Assembly (NCBI GenBank): GCA_034401135.1
Contig: JAWZSP010000002.1
Location: 4,402,001 to 4,466,000, forward strand
Direction: 5' to 3'
Origin: Volutella citrinella
Lineage: Eukaryota > Ascomycota > Sordariomycetes > Hypocreales > Nectriaceae
Length of the DNA stretch: 64,000 bases
Part shown: positions 21,894 through 33,805 of the stretch, piece by piece
How positions within the stretch are numbered: position 1 is the first letter of the stretch
How the letters are laid out: each line of letters starts with the position of its first letter
The notes under the pieces: generated by a model
The model's database searches: none
Seen by the model: only the letters and a program-made list of their open reading frames with translations
What the model was told of the DNA's origin: nothing
Made by a program: the position numbers and the translations under genes

Positions 21894-23951
21894 TTATGAA
21901 GAAAATCCTAAAATACTCCGGACCACCGTGAAAAGCTTTTCCACACATTCTTCTTCGCTAGGCAGAAGCTTCTGGGCTCTCCAGCCGACAACTCGATCGG
22001 GACGGACCAGAACGGCCCCCGAATCCTCAACCCCCCTGATCTCCTGCCAGCTGAAGTAGAAATCTTCCCAATCTTGGCGAAAGCCGATCGAGTAGGCCTT
22101 AAGGGGGAGTCCGAGGGTGTCTCTTACGCGCTGGGCAGCCGTCTTCCAAGAGTCGCCGCCTATCCCGGTGAACAGGACGAAGTTACCGTGGCCAGCCAGA
22201 TCTATCGTACTGACGGCGTTGGAGGGTATCTTCGTGTTGAGCCAGACGTGCGGCAGCCGGCGGCCGGGGTATGTGCTGGGCTCGTAGTATAGCACAGAAT
22301 CCTCTGCGGCACGGCCTATGGGTGAATAAGGCTTCGGTTCGTCGGCATCGTAGATGCCAGTGCTCGCGTAGTGCTGGTTCATCTCAATCCCTAGACCATG
22401 AAACTCGTGAGACGAATTTTTGATGGCTGCATGGAAGGCCTTGCGCCGTGACTCTCCTTCGGGAGTAGCCAACTTGAGTTCGTCCAAGACCCGACGGCGG
22501 GCTTCTACATCGTCAGAGGGCAGAGCACCGATGGCATCCCAGATCTGGGCGTGATCGCGGAAAGCCTGATTTGCCCGTGCAATGATGGACTGTCCGACAG
22601 GCTGCCTTTCCTGGCTGTAGGTCTGCAGGAGGGAGGGGGAAGCCCAGCCGTTGTGGACATAGGCTATCTTCCAGGCCAGGTTGAAGGCATCCTGGATACA
22701 CGTGTTGGATCCTAGGCCGTTCATAGGAGGATGGCGATGTACGGCATCACCCAAGCAGAAGCTACCATGCATCAGGTTAGCATTCAACAACGTCTTTTGA
22801 GCCAGCGCTCTTACATATTGCCGCGTGAATATTCCTCGGCCACAATCTCATTGATAAACCACTTGGACGTGTTCAAGATTTCGGCGGGTGTGTCATCTCC
22901 AATAAACTGGCGGACTCGTTCGAGATACTGCTCGTTCGTCGGCAGCCCCTTGACGTCCCAGTCCGGATTTGGGAATAGGATGAACATCCACTCGTCCCAC
23001 GGCTTCACCATGCGCACAATTCCCAGCCAGCCGAACTCGGGATGCTCGATATCAGGCTGCATGATCCAGTGAAGGTTGCCTCGACGGGAATCAACCAGGT
23101 GAGAGAGATCTGCCTTGACCAGCACGTTGATGGCAAGGCCTTGACTGGGCTTCCGGGACATAGGGAGTTCAAGCTGCTTGACAACCTCGCTCTGAGCTCC
23201 GTCTGCCCCAAACAAGTAGCGGGTTCGGATGCGGTAGACCAACTGGGAGATGTTGTCATGGACTACAGCGGTTATCAACCCAGTCGCCGTGTCCTTGCTG
23301 AAGGATAGGAGAACCGTGTTGAAGGTAACTCGGAAGCCGTTGTGGGAGGCGTGTCGGATTAGAATAGGCTCGAGGAGAGTCTGAGGAACATCAACGGGGT
23401 CGCAGGGACTGGCCGTCTCATAGTCGCCCTACACAGGAGACGTTAGAGATCCTGGACAACTGTCAAGATGGTCGTTGGACTGGATAACCTTTCTTGCAGG
23501 GTCGTTGCCCCAGGAGTAGAGTCGCGCGAACTCGTCGCCTGCCATGCTGTGGCACCATCGGGTGTGTATCATACAATGCCCCTTGGAGGCGACCTGAAGC
23601 ACGTCCCGGTCGAGTCCGATGTCGCGCAAGCATTCTGTCCCCCATAGGTGAGCCAGGCTTCAGCGCACACCTTACAGTCAAACTTCCGACTTACCCAGGG
23701 CTGCCATGTTGGTAATGTGAGCGCGGGGCGTGTTGGCTGTTCCGGGCGCTGCTCCTATCATGATGCCTTCCAGGCCTTGGGACTCAACGCGTCAGCTAAC
23801 ATGAACGTCTAGTTGGGGGTCGTTTCGGCCTGTACCCACCGTAAAACGCTAGGAAACATGCCAGAGATGCTCCCGAGGGGCCGCACCCAACGATGAGGCA
23901 CTCAGTGTCTGTCACGCCGCTCTGATCACTGCTGTCCTGACTGGTCTGCAT
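21894..23951 (-). CDS. FAD-dependent aromatic hydroxylase (phenol 2-monooxygenase-like)
   Basis: Exons 23951-23840, 23775-23695, 23634-23489, 23428-22815, 22761-21894; 606 aa. It has the class A flavoprotein monooxygenase layout: Rossmann motif VGCGPSGASLACFLA near the N-terminus for the ADP of FAD; YLFGADGAQSEVVKQL, the DG motif; and GDAVHRHPPMNGLGSNTCIQD, which binds the flavin ribityl chain. A C-terminal thioredoxin-like extension (AVLVRPDRVVGWRA) is typical of the phenol hydroxylase / MhpA / dichlorophenol hydroxylase branch. Such enzymes ortho-hydroxylate phenols with NAD(P)H and O2 to give catechols, exactly the substrate class for an extradiol dioxygenase such as that encoded at 40.6-41.9 kb. 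The intron 23429-23488 has a weak GTTATC donor. Substrate unknown. Confidence 0.93.
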
Positions 23952-24491
23952 TGTTGTCCCCGCCTTATTCTGCCGGCTCTTGGAATGAAGTTTCTGAAAA
24001 TTGGGGGTTCTTAAAATCTGTTTCGATCGGCCGTGACTGAGGGGATGACAATTAACTAGCTGGGTGGGTCAACAGTTGATCCTTGGTCAAGCGCAAAAGG
24101 GACCTGTCTGGGGGTTAGAAAGAGGTCACTGGAGAACACGGTTGCGCAGCATTGACAAAAAGTTAAAGACATAAATATCAACTCAACCACACAGGCACTC
24201 TTCCATGCCATCTATCAGGAAGGGCGAACTCGGTTGTGTCAACACAGCGAAGATGGCCCGCCGACTTGGCCTTTTTTCCGGACTCCGAAAATCGTCCGGG
24301 CAAGATAGACTATGCCAGCATACCTGGGCATCGGAGAAACATGTCCCCAATCACAAGAATCAGGCTACCGTCTACGAATTGCGAAGAAAGTCGGGAAAGA
24401 TGGCTACTCTCGTCACTCTCCGACTCTCTGCTCTAAACTTCAATCTTCGAGCTCAGCGCCAACCCATGCTTTGCTCCAGCTGTCGAAAAAA
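23952..24491. other. Divergent promoter, FAD monooxygenase and cytochrome b5
   Basis: Promoter DNA for two divergent genes. ATAAATATC near 24172 is a TATA-like element for the b5 gene. A plus-strand open frame in 24205-24525 has no family features and is treated as chance. Confidence 0.55.
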
Positions 24492-25031
24492 ATGTCGACT
24501 ACCAAATACACACTCCAAGATGTAACTGAGCAAAACACGGACGGCAGTGTCCACTTGGTGATCCATGGCAAAGTGTACGACTGCACTCAGTTCATCGAGG
24601 TTCATCCGTGTGTGACTTATTCTCCTTCTTGGATACATGCTTTTCAGCTCACAAAGCACGTTCTGACAAACAAGCCAGTGGCGGCGCAGAGGCCATAATG
24701 GAATATGCAGGGACAGATGCCTCGCAGCCGTTTGAAGAGATCCAACACAGCCGTGATGCGCTCGAGATACTTGGCAAGCTATGTGTTGGCGAGCTCGAAA
24801 GCTCCTCCGGAAAGGTGAGGCAACTTGTCCCCCTGTGGCACAGAGAAAAAGAATCTGACCAAGGGAAACACACGACGTCCTCAGGACAATAATGAAGCGA
24901 ACCAACGTTTGTCTCAGACAAAATTGATCAAGAGCGGATCGGCTGGGGTTGGAACTGCTGGAAGCGTCGCACTGTTGCTTCTGATCTGCTTAGTCGCTTA
25001 TTGGGGAGCGTTATCACACGGATGTGCCTGA
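24492..25031 (+). CDS. Cytochrome b5, tail-anchored
   Basis: Exons 24492-24607, 24679-24814, 24918-25031; 121 aa. The heme-binding domain reads YTLQDVTEQNTDGSVHLVIH and, after splicing, HPGGAEAIMEYAGTDAS. The two axial heme ligands are His 38 (in HPGG) and His 62, the family spacing of 24. The C-terminal exon encodes a Ser/Gly linker and one hydrophobic helix (SVALLLLICLVAYWGAL) with a very short tail, so the protein should be inserted into the ER membrane post-translationally, heme facing the cytosol. Cytochrome b5 passes electrons to P450s, desaturases and hydroxylases; here the obvious partner is the intact P450 at 42.4 kb (inference from location). Confidence 0.92.
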
Positions 25032-25577
25032 TAGAAACACGTTAAAATAGTTAGGCATCCGACTCTGGTCCGGCAACCACGATACTACCTCGCCTCGCGT
25101 TGATTGTCAAATGTCTCGCTGGCCCCTTTGTGGGAGCCGGCATGAACGAAATGAACTAAATACTAAATGCAACAACATTCTTGGGCTCTATGCCGATGAC
25201 TCAAACATCCCATTTGCATCTGCTGTACTCTTGCTCTGATGAATCCACGAAACGATGCAAATACCTATGCCGGGCCCGATCATCAACACGGGAACGAGTG
25301 GGTCATCTGGAAGTCTAAAGCTCGAGGTAATAATGAAAACTTGCAAGGTTGGGAGACGGCCACACTCTACATTGTTTTATGCCGGGGGTGGTAGGGCCAA
25401 CTCCGCGTCGGGCCAATGTTCGGATTGTTTGTAAATTGCACCGAATGGCCAATGACGCCGTTTTTCGATCCACCTCGTACCCCCGCAGGCTAGTCGCTAC
25501 TAATAACAGTCAGAAATCCCTTCCTTCAACACCAGATGTCGTGCGCGAGATACCTTTATCCAATCGTGTATTTCACC
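25032..25577. other. Intergenic region, ABM gene promoter
   Basis: No coding signal. It covers the 3' flank of the b5 gene and the promoter of the ABM-type gene. A plus-strand open frame at 25349-25618 is not supported. Confidence 0.5.
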
Positions 25578-26400
25578 ATGGCTCCAAAATTCTTCGTTCT
25601 TGCTCGGGTCGTCAGTAGAGATGGAGCTCTTGATTTTGTGAGTAGCGGCCCTCCCCGTTGCAGGACACTCTATTAAACTTCAGCCTTGATCAACAGTGGA
25701 AAGAAAGACTTGTACACCTCTGCGAGGTTTCCAAGACAGAGCCCTACGGCGATTCATACTACTGGGGTAACGATTTAGACGGTGCAAAAGACACTCTCTG
25801 GGGTTTAGAGGGATACACTCACCCCATCGGCTTCTTTATAGACCATGTGTCCTCCGACATCTTCAAGCGCGAGATGGAGCTCGTCGACAAGGACAAACTA
25901 CTCAAAACTATGCAGGGCCTCAGTAGTCCAGATTATGACCTCCATCACTACGACCAGTACGGCGGTTACTTGAAGCGGGAGGAAGATCCTAACGCCGACT
26001 CAAAAACCAGCATCGTGGTAGCTATCCACTATTGGGCGGTTCAAGAAAGTCAGCGAGTAGAGGTTCTGGGCCGTCTGGTCAGTTTCTCGACGCAAACTCG
26101 GCAGGCCCCCGTTGGACTACAGAGCGCACTGGTCTTGAAAGAGTGCAGGGACACAGCCCTGAGCACCTTGTGGCTACGGTAGGTCGAGGTCGCCCAAGTC
26201 CGTTATAGACTCGGCTTCCCGTGCTGACAATGTTTAGTTTTCATTCCTTGAAAGCCTGGGAGGATTTACAAAATTCAAGTGTCTATAAATCGCTTGCTGG
26301 GAATTTGGAGCCATTGATTAGATCCACCCAAGCCCACCGTTCGCAAGTATTTAACGGACACCTCGGGTTGAAGGATAAAGGTGCAGCCACTGACAGGTAG
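25578..26400 (+). CDS. ABM-domain (dimeric alpha-beta barrel) monooxygenase-like protein
   Basis: Exons 25578-25637, 25697-26178, 26238-26400; 234 aa. The protein opens with MAPKFFVLARVV, continues WKERLVHLCEVSKTEP after the splice, and has EPYGDSYYWGNDLD and a second half with SIVVAIHYWAV and FHSLKAWEDLQNSSVYKS. This is the pattern of fungal proteins with tandem antibiotic-biosynthesis-monooxygenase domains: a beta-strand, then a helix carrying W/R-x-x-L, then a short strand. ABM proteins oxidise anthrone-like or quinol substrates without cofactors, but many fungal members have no known activity. I chose the 59-nt first intron because the nearer acceptor would give an unrealistic 26-nt intron. 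Likely cytosolic. Confidence 0.75.
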
Positions 26401-26702
26401 ATGGCTTTTTTCAATTGGATAATTACTAGTATAACATATTCACTTTTGTCGCTGTGGTAAATTCCGATGGGGTGATATGCCTATTCAATTTGGAAAGAAG
26501 GCTGAATGGAAAAAGCCGTTCCACTAAGATGACTCTGAGAAGAGCAGGCATTCTTGTGATACTGCTTAAGTTGCATCGATCCCCAACCCTCGCATTGCTA
26601 AAGTCTCTTATTAATGCCTTTCGGAACAAATTCCACTAATAATCTGGAACACACTGGAATGGAAAGGATCCTTATCAGTGGGAAGCAGCAGCAAATCCGT
26701 AT
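26401..26702. other. Convergent intergenic region
   Basis: About 300 bp between the stop codons of the ABM gene and the MFS gene. AT-richer than its flanks; presumably 3'-UTRs. Nothing else seen. Confidence 0.5.
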
Positions 26703-28467
26703 CTACCTCTCTACAGTCTCGATCCTCGACTCATGGCCGCTCTCGTTCAGATCCTTCTCATGCTCAACGCCCACAGGAGCAACAGGAGCAACTGGCTCAC
26801 CAAATAGGGCATTGATCTCCTCTAGTGAGAGCTTTGCAGTCTATGGCGTGCCTGTCAGCCTCGTTCGCCCTAGAAAGAGAGTACTCTAGGTGGTGGCCGG
26901 TGCAACTTACCTCGGGGCATACAAACATCATCACGATGGAAGAAACGCAGCAAACAGCAACCATGACGAAATAGTACTTCCAACTAATGCTCTCCATCGC
27001 TAGAGCTGCCGGACTGGTGTATGCAATAGCACAATTGAAGAAGGTGACAATCCCGAGAGTGTTGCCGTAGCTCCGGAGATGGGTAGGCCAGATTTCAGAG
27101 ATATAGATGTAGGCCGCGCAATCGACAGTACAGCCGTACACAAAGATGAATAGAAAGAAGAAAGCCACGGCTGCATTGGTCCCGGCAGTGTTGTCGGAGC
27201 CGAGGTAGTACTTCTGCATCACGGCCTCGACCACAAGCATGGCGCTACAAAGAAAGCCGCCCCATACTACACCAGACGGGTTAGTTAGCACTGACGATTC
27301 TAAGAGCGTGGCCGACGTCCGAGATGACATGTATCGCTTACCTAGAAGCTTGACCCTCCCGACCCGATCCACAAGAAGCGCATTAACGTAGCACCCAAGT
27401 AGGGCGCAAACAGTCCAGACGATGGATAGCCCGAGCTGCAAAGTAGGCCCGTAGCCAAGTTTGCCAAACAAAACAGGGGTCAGATTGGCAATGACCAGAA
27501 TGCCGGTGGACTGGCCCATTATCCAGGTCAGGATGGAGCAGAGGGCACGATGGCGCAGGGCTGGGGTTCGGAAGATGTGCAGGTAGCCCACGGGCAGGGA
27601 CTTTCCGGCTTCGATCTCAGCCTTGATCTGGGCCATCTCGGTGGCAGCTGTCTCGTTGTCGACATGATCCTTGTGCTTATGGAGACGCTGGATGACCTCC
27701 CATGCCTCGGGGTACCGGCCGACCTCACAGAGCCATCGTGGAGACTCTGGCAGCGCCGTCAACGAGACCAAGAGCAAGAGGCCGAAGAAGGTGAGGAGGA
27801 TAAACTGCAACCTCCACTGGTACGGCGTATCCACGTAGTTGAATGCCAGAGCCATGATGGACGAAAAGATGTAGGCGTAGACAATCGAGATGGCATGGTT
27901 GCCGACCAGCAGCCCTCGAATATGAGGGGGAGAGATCTCGCTCATGTAGACGGGACAGTTGGTGATGACGATTCCAGCCCCCACACCGCAGATGAACCGG
28001 CCTACGATGAACATGGCGATGTGGACGCTGCCAGCCTGCAAGGCACCGGCCACGATGGTGAGAATCGCTGCAGAGCCAGTGGTGTCCCGCCGCCCAAAAC
28101 GGTTCGATATTGGGGCTTGTATGACGGACCCAAGAAGCCCTCCACCCAGGAAGCTGTTTTCGGCCTGTTTGATTAGCTTACCCAAACTACGACTTAGGCT
28201 TCTTCACGACTCGAGTGGACGTACGCTCCGAGAATGCCCCCTATGACAGAGTCGGCATTTCCGCCGCTGAGAAACTTTTCAACAAAGGATTGCTGGACAA
28301 AACTTCCAGCGATGGCATTGTTGGCGTATCCAAAGACGAAGCTTCCCATGCCCGCGACCAGGATGGTCTGGTTTGATGTTAGCCGCTGGCCTTGATTCAG
28401 GAAACGAGAGACAAACAAAGATGTTGCCAGCCGTGACTTTAGGGGCTGTTTGAGAGTTGGTCGACAT
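26703..28467 (-). CDS. MFS sugar-porter family transporter
   Basis: Exons 28467-28417, 28367-28225, 28153-27342, 27266-26911, 26840-26703; 499 aa. Sugar-porter signatures: GRR after transmembrane helix 2 (SNRFGRRD), PESPRWLCEVGRYPEAW at the end of the sixth helix, VDRVGRVKLLG at the central loop, and PETAKLSLEEINALFG, the canonical end of the twelfth helix. Plasma-membrane proton symporter or facilitator by family. Fungal members carry hexoses, quinate, inositol and other polyols, and the sequence alone does not tell which. In a catabolic cluster an aromatic or glycosidic substrate is possible. The tail has Val-Ala-Pro repeats and acidic residues. The 75-nt intron 27267-27341 keeps the frame and could be missed. 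Confidence 0.92.
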
Positions 28468-29462
28468 GATGGAAGATTGGGTGGCTACGTGTGGGTGTGT
28501 TTCTGTCCAATCAACTGTGAAAATGTAGTGGAGAGTACAAGACTGACACGATCCCAAAGAAGCAGCCTCCATCTTATACAGCGTTGACAGTTCTCGTCAA
28601 ACAGCAGATTGGCGGTCCCCGTCGAGAGGGCAAGGTCCTGTAATGTTCCGAAATCAAGCCGGAAGTCAGTCAATCTGCTCCTAAAAGAAAGCGTGTGAGG
28701 GTTGCTACGAAGAAGGGCTGAACAAGCTAAGCCGTGTTAGCCCAAAACCCTCTCGCGTAAGGGTGCTAGGAACTTCAGTGGTTTTGGACAAACCCATGTT
28801 CAGAGGTAAAGGCAGAAAAGCGACACGTCTCTTTAAACTGCAAATAGGATCTCTGACTTCACCTTGGCTTTACTTGGTCACGTCATTTTCCTGTTTCTTT
28901 AGTGTTATCATCTCCAGACTGGACCCTCTGCACAATTCTCTTCTGTCATCTAGGGATTTAGGGTAGCACCCACACAACTCCGCAGCCCCATGTTGTCCAA
29001 TTTCCTGGTCTCAACCTTTTTTTGAGGGCCTCCTGGATGGCTTGAAACCCCCCATCGTCGTCCTCGTGACCTCGTCCCTCTGAAATTAGTCCGATGTCGA
29101 AATTAGGCCGAGGCGGGGAAGACACAGCTTGGCCACACCCACCAGATCTCAGAGTAGCCAATGCCGTGACGTTCCCCACGTGTTTCGACAGACAGGGTTC
29201 CCCGCTTCATGGTCTACCTGGTACAGCACTAGTAAGGGATGGCCTTGGCCAACCTACCAATACGGTGGTCACCGACGCCACATTTTGCTGGAAAGTCGGC
29301 TTCCTATTCCCTGTGATCTCATTGGCCTAAGTTGTCCCGAGGTCTGGGGAGGCCCACTACGGTACCACGTCGAGGCCGAGAGCTTAGTCCACCTCGTCTT
29401 CATCATCTTTCCTATCAAAACGCTTGTCCTGTTGCTGGCACCAAGGCTTCAAACTCGGTGCA
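28468..29462. other. Divergent promoter, MFS transporter and Zn2Cys6 regulator
   Basis: About 1 kb without a convincing gene on either strand. Open frames at 28958-29179 (minus) and 29094-29330 (plus) have no family features. It probably carries regulatory elements of both neighbours. Confidence 0.5.
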
Positions 29463-32269
29463 ATGAGCGAGCACGCCGAAAGAGGATCAGATCAAGGGCC
29501 TCGCAACGACATGTCCGAGCTGTCCTGCAATCTGTGCAAGAGGCAAGTCAAAATCCAAACCCATGGAAGGCGGGGTCTTTGGGGGTGTCCTAAGATTTAC
29601 GTGTAACTGACTCCATGCAGACGCAAGACGAGATGGTAAGACAATTGGTAGATGGGCAGCCATTGATGAACCTTTTGAATAAATCGCTGACGACATGGGC
29701 CAAAGTGACCGCGTAATGCCCTCCTGCGGTCCCTGTGACAGGACGTCACAGCCTTGCGCCTACCCATCCAAACGAATGAAGCCAGGGCCAAAGCTCGGTG
29801 AGTCTCGGAGCTCTAAGGGAGTGGACTGGCCGCCCAGAAAACAGCTGCTGACGGGCTTTGTCCTCAAACCCCAGGCTCACGACTCCGCGAGCGCCGGCGA
29901 CCTCGCAACAGATCGCACCGTGGACGCAGCACCTCGAAAAGCGAACAGCTCAATGGTGATGGCCGCGAGAACGTGCCTAAGGATGCCATATCCGTACAGC
30001 ATGTCCCGTCAGACTGTGACGCACGCCAGGTTCATGTATCAATTCCGCCGCCTGGACATAAAGAACACGGCCCTCACCCCAATATCACTGGCCTCACCGA
30101 CTTGGCCTCCTATCCCCCTTCACCCATCTCCACGGTGTACAACGACGCATCCACAGATGTGTCGGATTCTTCAGACCAAGCAGCCGCAAATTTCGTCCGC
30201 GCCATCAGCCTCTCCTCCCTCATCCATCCTACCCATGAATCGCGTCAAGGGCCTCCGTCACAGCAATCAGCGGCTGCAGCTGCGTCTGCTGGCTTCTTCA
30301 TCAACCTCGTTGGAGCCCAACGATTGATAGACCAGGCTTGCGACGCTCTGAATATCTCAGTCGATAACCTCCAGATACTGTACGTCGGGTCGTCGGCGAT
30401 AGAAAAGGTCTCGGGTGTGCAAGCTGACGTGGCCATCCTAGGACCGATCTGTATCTCGACAACATGACAGCCTTTTCCTTGTTTCATCGCCCGACTTTCG
30501 GCGCAAAGATACAAGCAATCACGTCACTCTCTACCTTGACAGCCCTTCTCGCTTCCATGTTCTCTGTGTCCATCAAGTTCTTTCCAGCTTGCTCGGAGAT
30601 GGATAGCCCTGACACTGAAAGCCTGCCGTCGTCGGATCAGTTCCACAAGATTGCCACCAAAGCACTCGATGATGCCCTACGAGACACGGGAGATGAAGTT
30701 CCTTCCCTTACTGTGCTGCAAGCTATGGTTCTTTGCACCTTCAATGAGCTGATTCGAGGTGTTCGGGGCAAGGGATGGCGACTACTGGGCTCCTGCGTTC
30801 GGGTTGCCTACGAGCAGCATCTTAATCTCATCGACTACGACGCCCCAGCCAAACCTCCCTGCAGCGAGGACGGAATACGGCAATGGGTTCGCAAGGAGGA
30901 GGAGCGACGCTGCTGGTGGTCTATATGGGAGATGGACGTCTTTGCCTCTACGATAAAGAGGTGTCCGTTGGCCATTGACTGGACAGTGAACGAAACTTAC
31001 CTCCCAATACCCGATCGTGACTGGTTTAATGGCCAGTACCGCCAGAGTAGCTTCCTTCACCCGCAGCCGGGCGAAAGATGGAAGAGGCTGAAGAAGCATG
31101 ACAATGATAGCCCTACTGCATGGTTCATCGTCATCAATTCAATAATGCGGGATGCCCAAGCCTTAGCCAGAGGCACTCTACACAGTATTCGGTCAGATTG
31201 GAGAGGGCAGGACGAGACGACCGATCTCCAGCAGTACTTCAAAAACGTTTTTTGCAAGAAGTCCCCTGTCGCCGGTGACCAGCAACTATACTTCCTCAGC
31301 CAGGCCCTGCAGCAGACTGTCTCTGCCTTGCCGGCGAAGCTCGCCTATCAAGGGGAAAGACTGTTTTCCCACGCTCAAAGCGCCCAGGTACCGCCCCATT
31401 CAGGCTCTTCGGCCGCTGCCCAGGCGACACTGGTGGACGTGGCACGCTATTCGCTCTTCCTCATGACACAGCTAGCACGCTTTCAAATATTCCACCATCA
31501 AGCATTTGGCGAGATCGCATCAGGTACCCTATTCACAGAGATCCCCCCTGATCCGCCCTTTGGTTGGACGTCGATCCCTCAGTCTCCCGTGGGCGCCATA
31601 TCAAACTGCGAAGGCCTTCGAAACTGCCTCGAGGCTGCCGACAACATACAGTTTGTCTTGCAAAACGTTCCCGAGTGGCATGTTAAGTGGATGAATCCCT
31701 TTTTAGCTAGCACTGTGTGGTTGGCTGCGTCGCTGCAGATTCTCCGCAAGGTGTACGGGCTAGGCACCGAAGAAGAGATCGAGTCCAAGCTCGGCCTCCT
31801 TCGACTTACCTGTCAGCGCTATTCGCTATTTTGGGGAACGCCTCTCACGCTTTTGCGCAACGTAGACTCTCTGGAGAAGCTCTTGAGGCATAAGAGAAGG
31901 CTTCTGGCAGAGTTGGAGGTTTGTTCTGCCGGGAGCCAGCGAAGGGCCAGACTGAGGTCCACAGAGTCTGTATTCGGGCCAGCCCTCGCAAACACAACGA
32001 ATGATTTTGAAAGGAGACTGGCTGATGAGCTGGGCGGTACAGACCCGCTCGGATCTGTCGATTTTATACCTCAACTTTTTGATCCGTCGGCTTTCATTCC
32101 AGATCTCGAAGGTCTCGCACCGGGGACAAGGCCTCAGACTGCGATAGGCTCCCCCATAGCAACAAATTGGCTGAATATGCTATCGGAGCGAGGCCAGTTG
32201 GATGGCATCTCTTTTGAATCCTACGCTGACCTCTTCTTCCCTCTTGCTCCTCCCCAAGAAGTTGACTAG
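29463..32269 (+). CDS. Zn(II)2Cys6 transcription factor with GC-AG intron and 15-nt microexon
   Basis: Exons 29463-29542, 29621-29635, 29706-29797, 29875-30379, 30442-32269; 839 aa. The zinc cluster is built from three exons: CNLCKR, then RKTR from the 15-nt exon, then CDRVMPSCGPCDRTSQPC, giving C22-x2-C-x6-C-x6-C-x2-C-x6-C49. Intron 1 (29543-29620) has the donor AG/GCAAGT, a GC-AG intron; no GT donor keeps the cluster intact. A later exon joins QIL-TDLYLDNMTAFSLFHRPTF, the start of the fungal-specific domain, with EEERRCWWSIWEMDVFAST further on. It sits in the middle of the central enzyme run, next to the transporter, and is the best candidate for its pathway-specific activator (inference). 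Confidence 0.9.
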
Positions 32270-32503
32270 CCGCCAAGAACTGGCAGCCCTGATGTATCAA
32301 GAGGCTAATTGGACGATGGGGGTCCATGTATTTGAGCACCGAGCTCCTTACTCTCGTTGGCTGGGCACATTTTGCGTCAAGGACACTGCAGAAATCTTCA
32401 AACTTGAAATCAGGAGCTATCGAAATATCAATTGACACAACATGCATCTGAAGCAAGAAATGACCATCTCTGCTAGTCTGGAGAGTCAGTCCTAACATCA
32501 TCT

Positions 32504-33195
32504 TTAGCTCAGCTGCGTCGCTTTGATCGGATCAAGCGAGGCCGTGAAATCAGCCTCCTTGGTTCGCATATTGGTGGGAAAGCTTAGATGCTCATGAATC
32601 CACTTCCACTCGCCTCGGCTGTTCTTCCTCGCGATTCCGGTCCTCCTAAAAGCCGTGTCAAATGGCACTCCACCAGCAGTACCCCAGGTGTGTTGGATCA
32701 TGGTGGAGAAGGCGTAATCCTTGGACAGTGCCGTGACTTCAAAGTCCTTGTATTCCATGTGTCCATCGTTCCAGTAGGGGAAGATGGCCTCGAAATGCTC
32801 CTTGAAACTGCCTCGGATGGTGTTGCCAAACATGTCATAGCTGAGCATGTCTTCGAAATCGTAGAAGCGGCGTGCACCATTCATACCATTGTGAAAGTCC
32901 TGGCGTGACTCATGGTTCCAGTAATGAAGCCAGCCACGGTAGAGCTGGTCTGTAACCTCCTGTTCTTCCTTGGCAAGGCTTGGGTTGTGGTACTGCAACG
33001 CAACGTCAAGATCAGAATAGTACCTTGCTGTGTGGCCGTATAAGGACATACCTTGGTTGGAGGCATGTGCAAGAAGGTCAACGCCTTGCTAGCATCACTG
33101 TAGGCGGCCTGAGCGATAGAGAGTCAGAAAGAGCACAATATTTACTGGCGGGAACAGATACGCACGTCATCTTTAACAAAACCGTTGTCATCCAT
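32504..33195 (-). CDS. SnoaL-like (NTF2-fold) protein
   Basis: Exons 33195-33166, 33108-33052, 32992-32504; 191 aa. The N-terminus is assembled from two tiny exons (MDDNGFVKDD, then AAYSDASKALTFLHMPPTK) before YHNPSLAKEEQEV. The body has the NTF2-like pattern: a helical start, RRFYDFEDMLSYDMFGNTIRG, FEAIFPYWNDGHMEYKDFEV, and the closing strand RGEWKWIHEHLSFP shared with SnoaL-type cyclases and ketosteroid-isomerase-like proteins. Relatives act as cyclases, isomerases, dehydratases or small-ring hydroxylation helpers in polyketide and aromatic pathways. It is transcribed divergently from the Baeyer-Villiger monooxygenase and may act on the same intermediate. Exact activity unknown. Confidence 0.8.
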
Positions 33196-33805
33196 GTTGG
33201 TTGGTGGGCACAGCAAGTTTGCCTTTGTCTGAGAATGAGACCAAATTAGTGGGGAAAACTTGTTGTCTTGCATAGGATTAGATGTAGGCCAACCGCGTCT
33301 TAAACCACGGTTATGTGCCGTATAATATGTCGAACCAGGCAAGACGCGAGGCTCGGGACAATGACTGGCCACTCGCGTTGAAACAATTGGACCGAACAGT
33401 CCTCCCGTCAGTGTAGGCATTCTCACACTGGACAACCAGGGTTGCATTGTGCGACTTGCTCACCTGTTTCGGTGCAATCGGGGCATTAGACCGATCGTGA
33501 TAGTCGGTCCGACGGGCAGATGGGACAAGAATACTCCGCACCTCATCCAATGCGCGAAGGAGAGTCAGCTGGATGGACCCCTGCACGAGGACCCAATTCT
33601 CAGCTCTGCCAGCTATCAAGCCAACTCACCAACAGCTGGCGTCCCTGACTTCCAATGTCCCCGGCAGAATGAGTGCGTGTCTGTCGTATATATAACAAAC
33701 GAAACTTCCTTTAGTGACAGCATCTCTCAGTGACAACAGCAACGACAGCGGCAACCAACAACAGCCACAACAAGACAAGACAAAAAAAAGAATCCATAGT
33801 CAACC
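33196..33805. promoter_or_regulatory. Divergent promoter, SnoaL-like and BVMO genes
   Basis: 610 bp between two divergent cluster genes. A perfect 11-bp palindrome GTCGGTCCGAC (33503-33513) has CGG and CCG half-sites separated by one base, a plausible Zn2Cys6 site. A TATATATAA element lies at 33687-33695, about 110 bp before the BVMO start, followed by a CAA-rich leader typical of well-expressed fungal genes. Confidence 0.5.

Noticed and set aside
27550..28176. 208-codon plus-strand open frame
   Set aside because: Antisense shadow of the MFS transporter exon.
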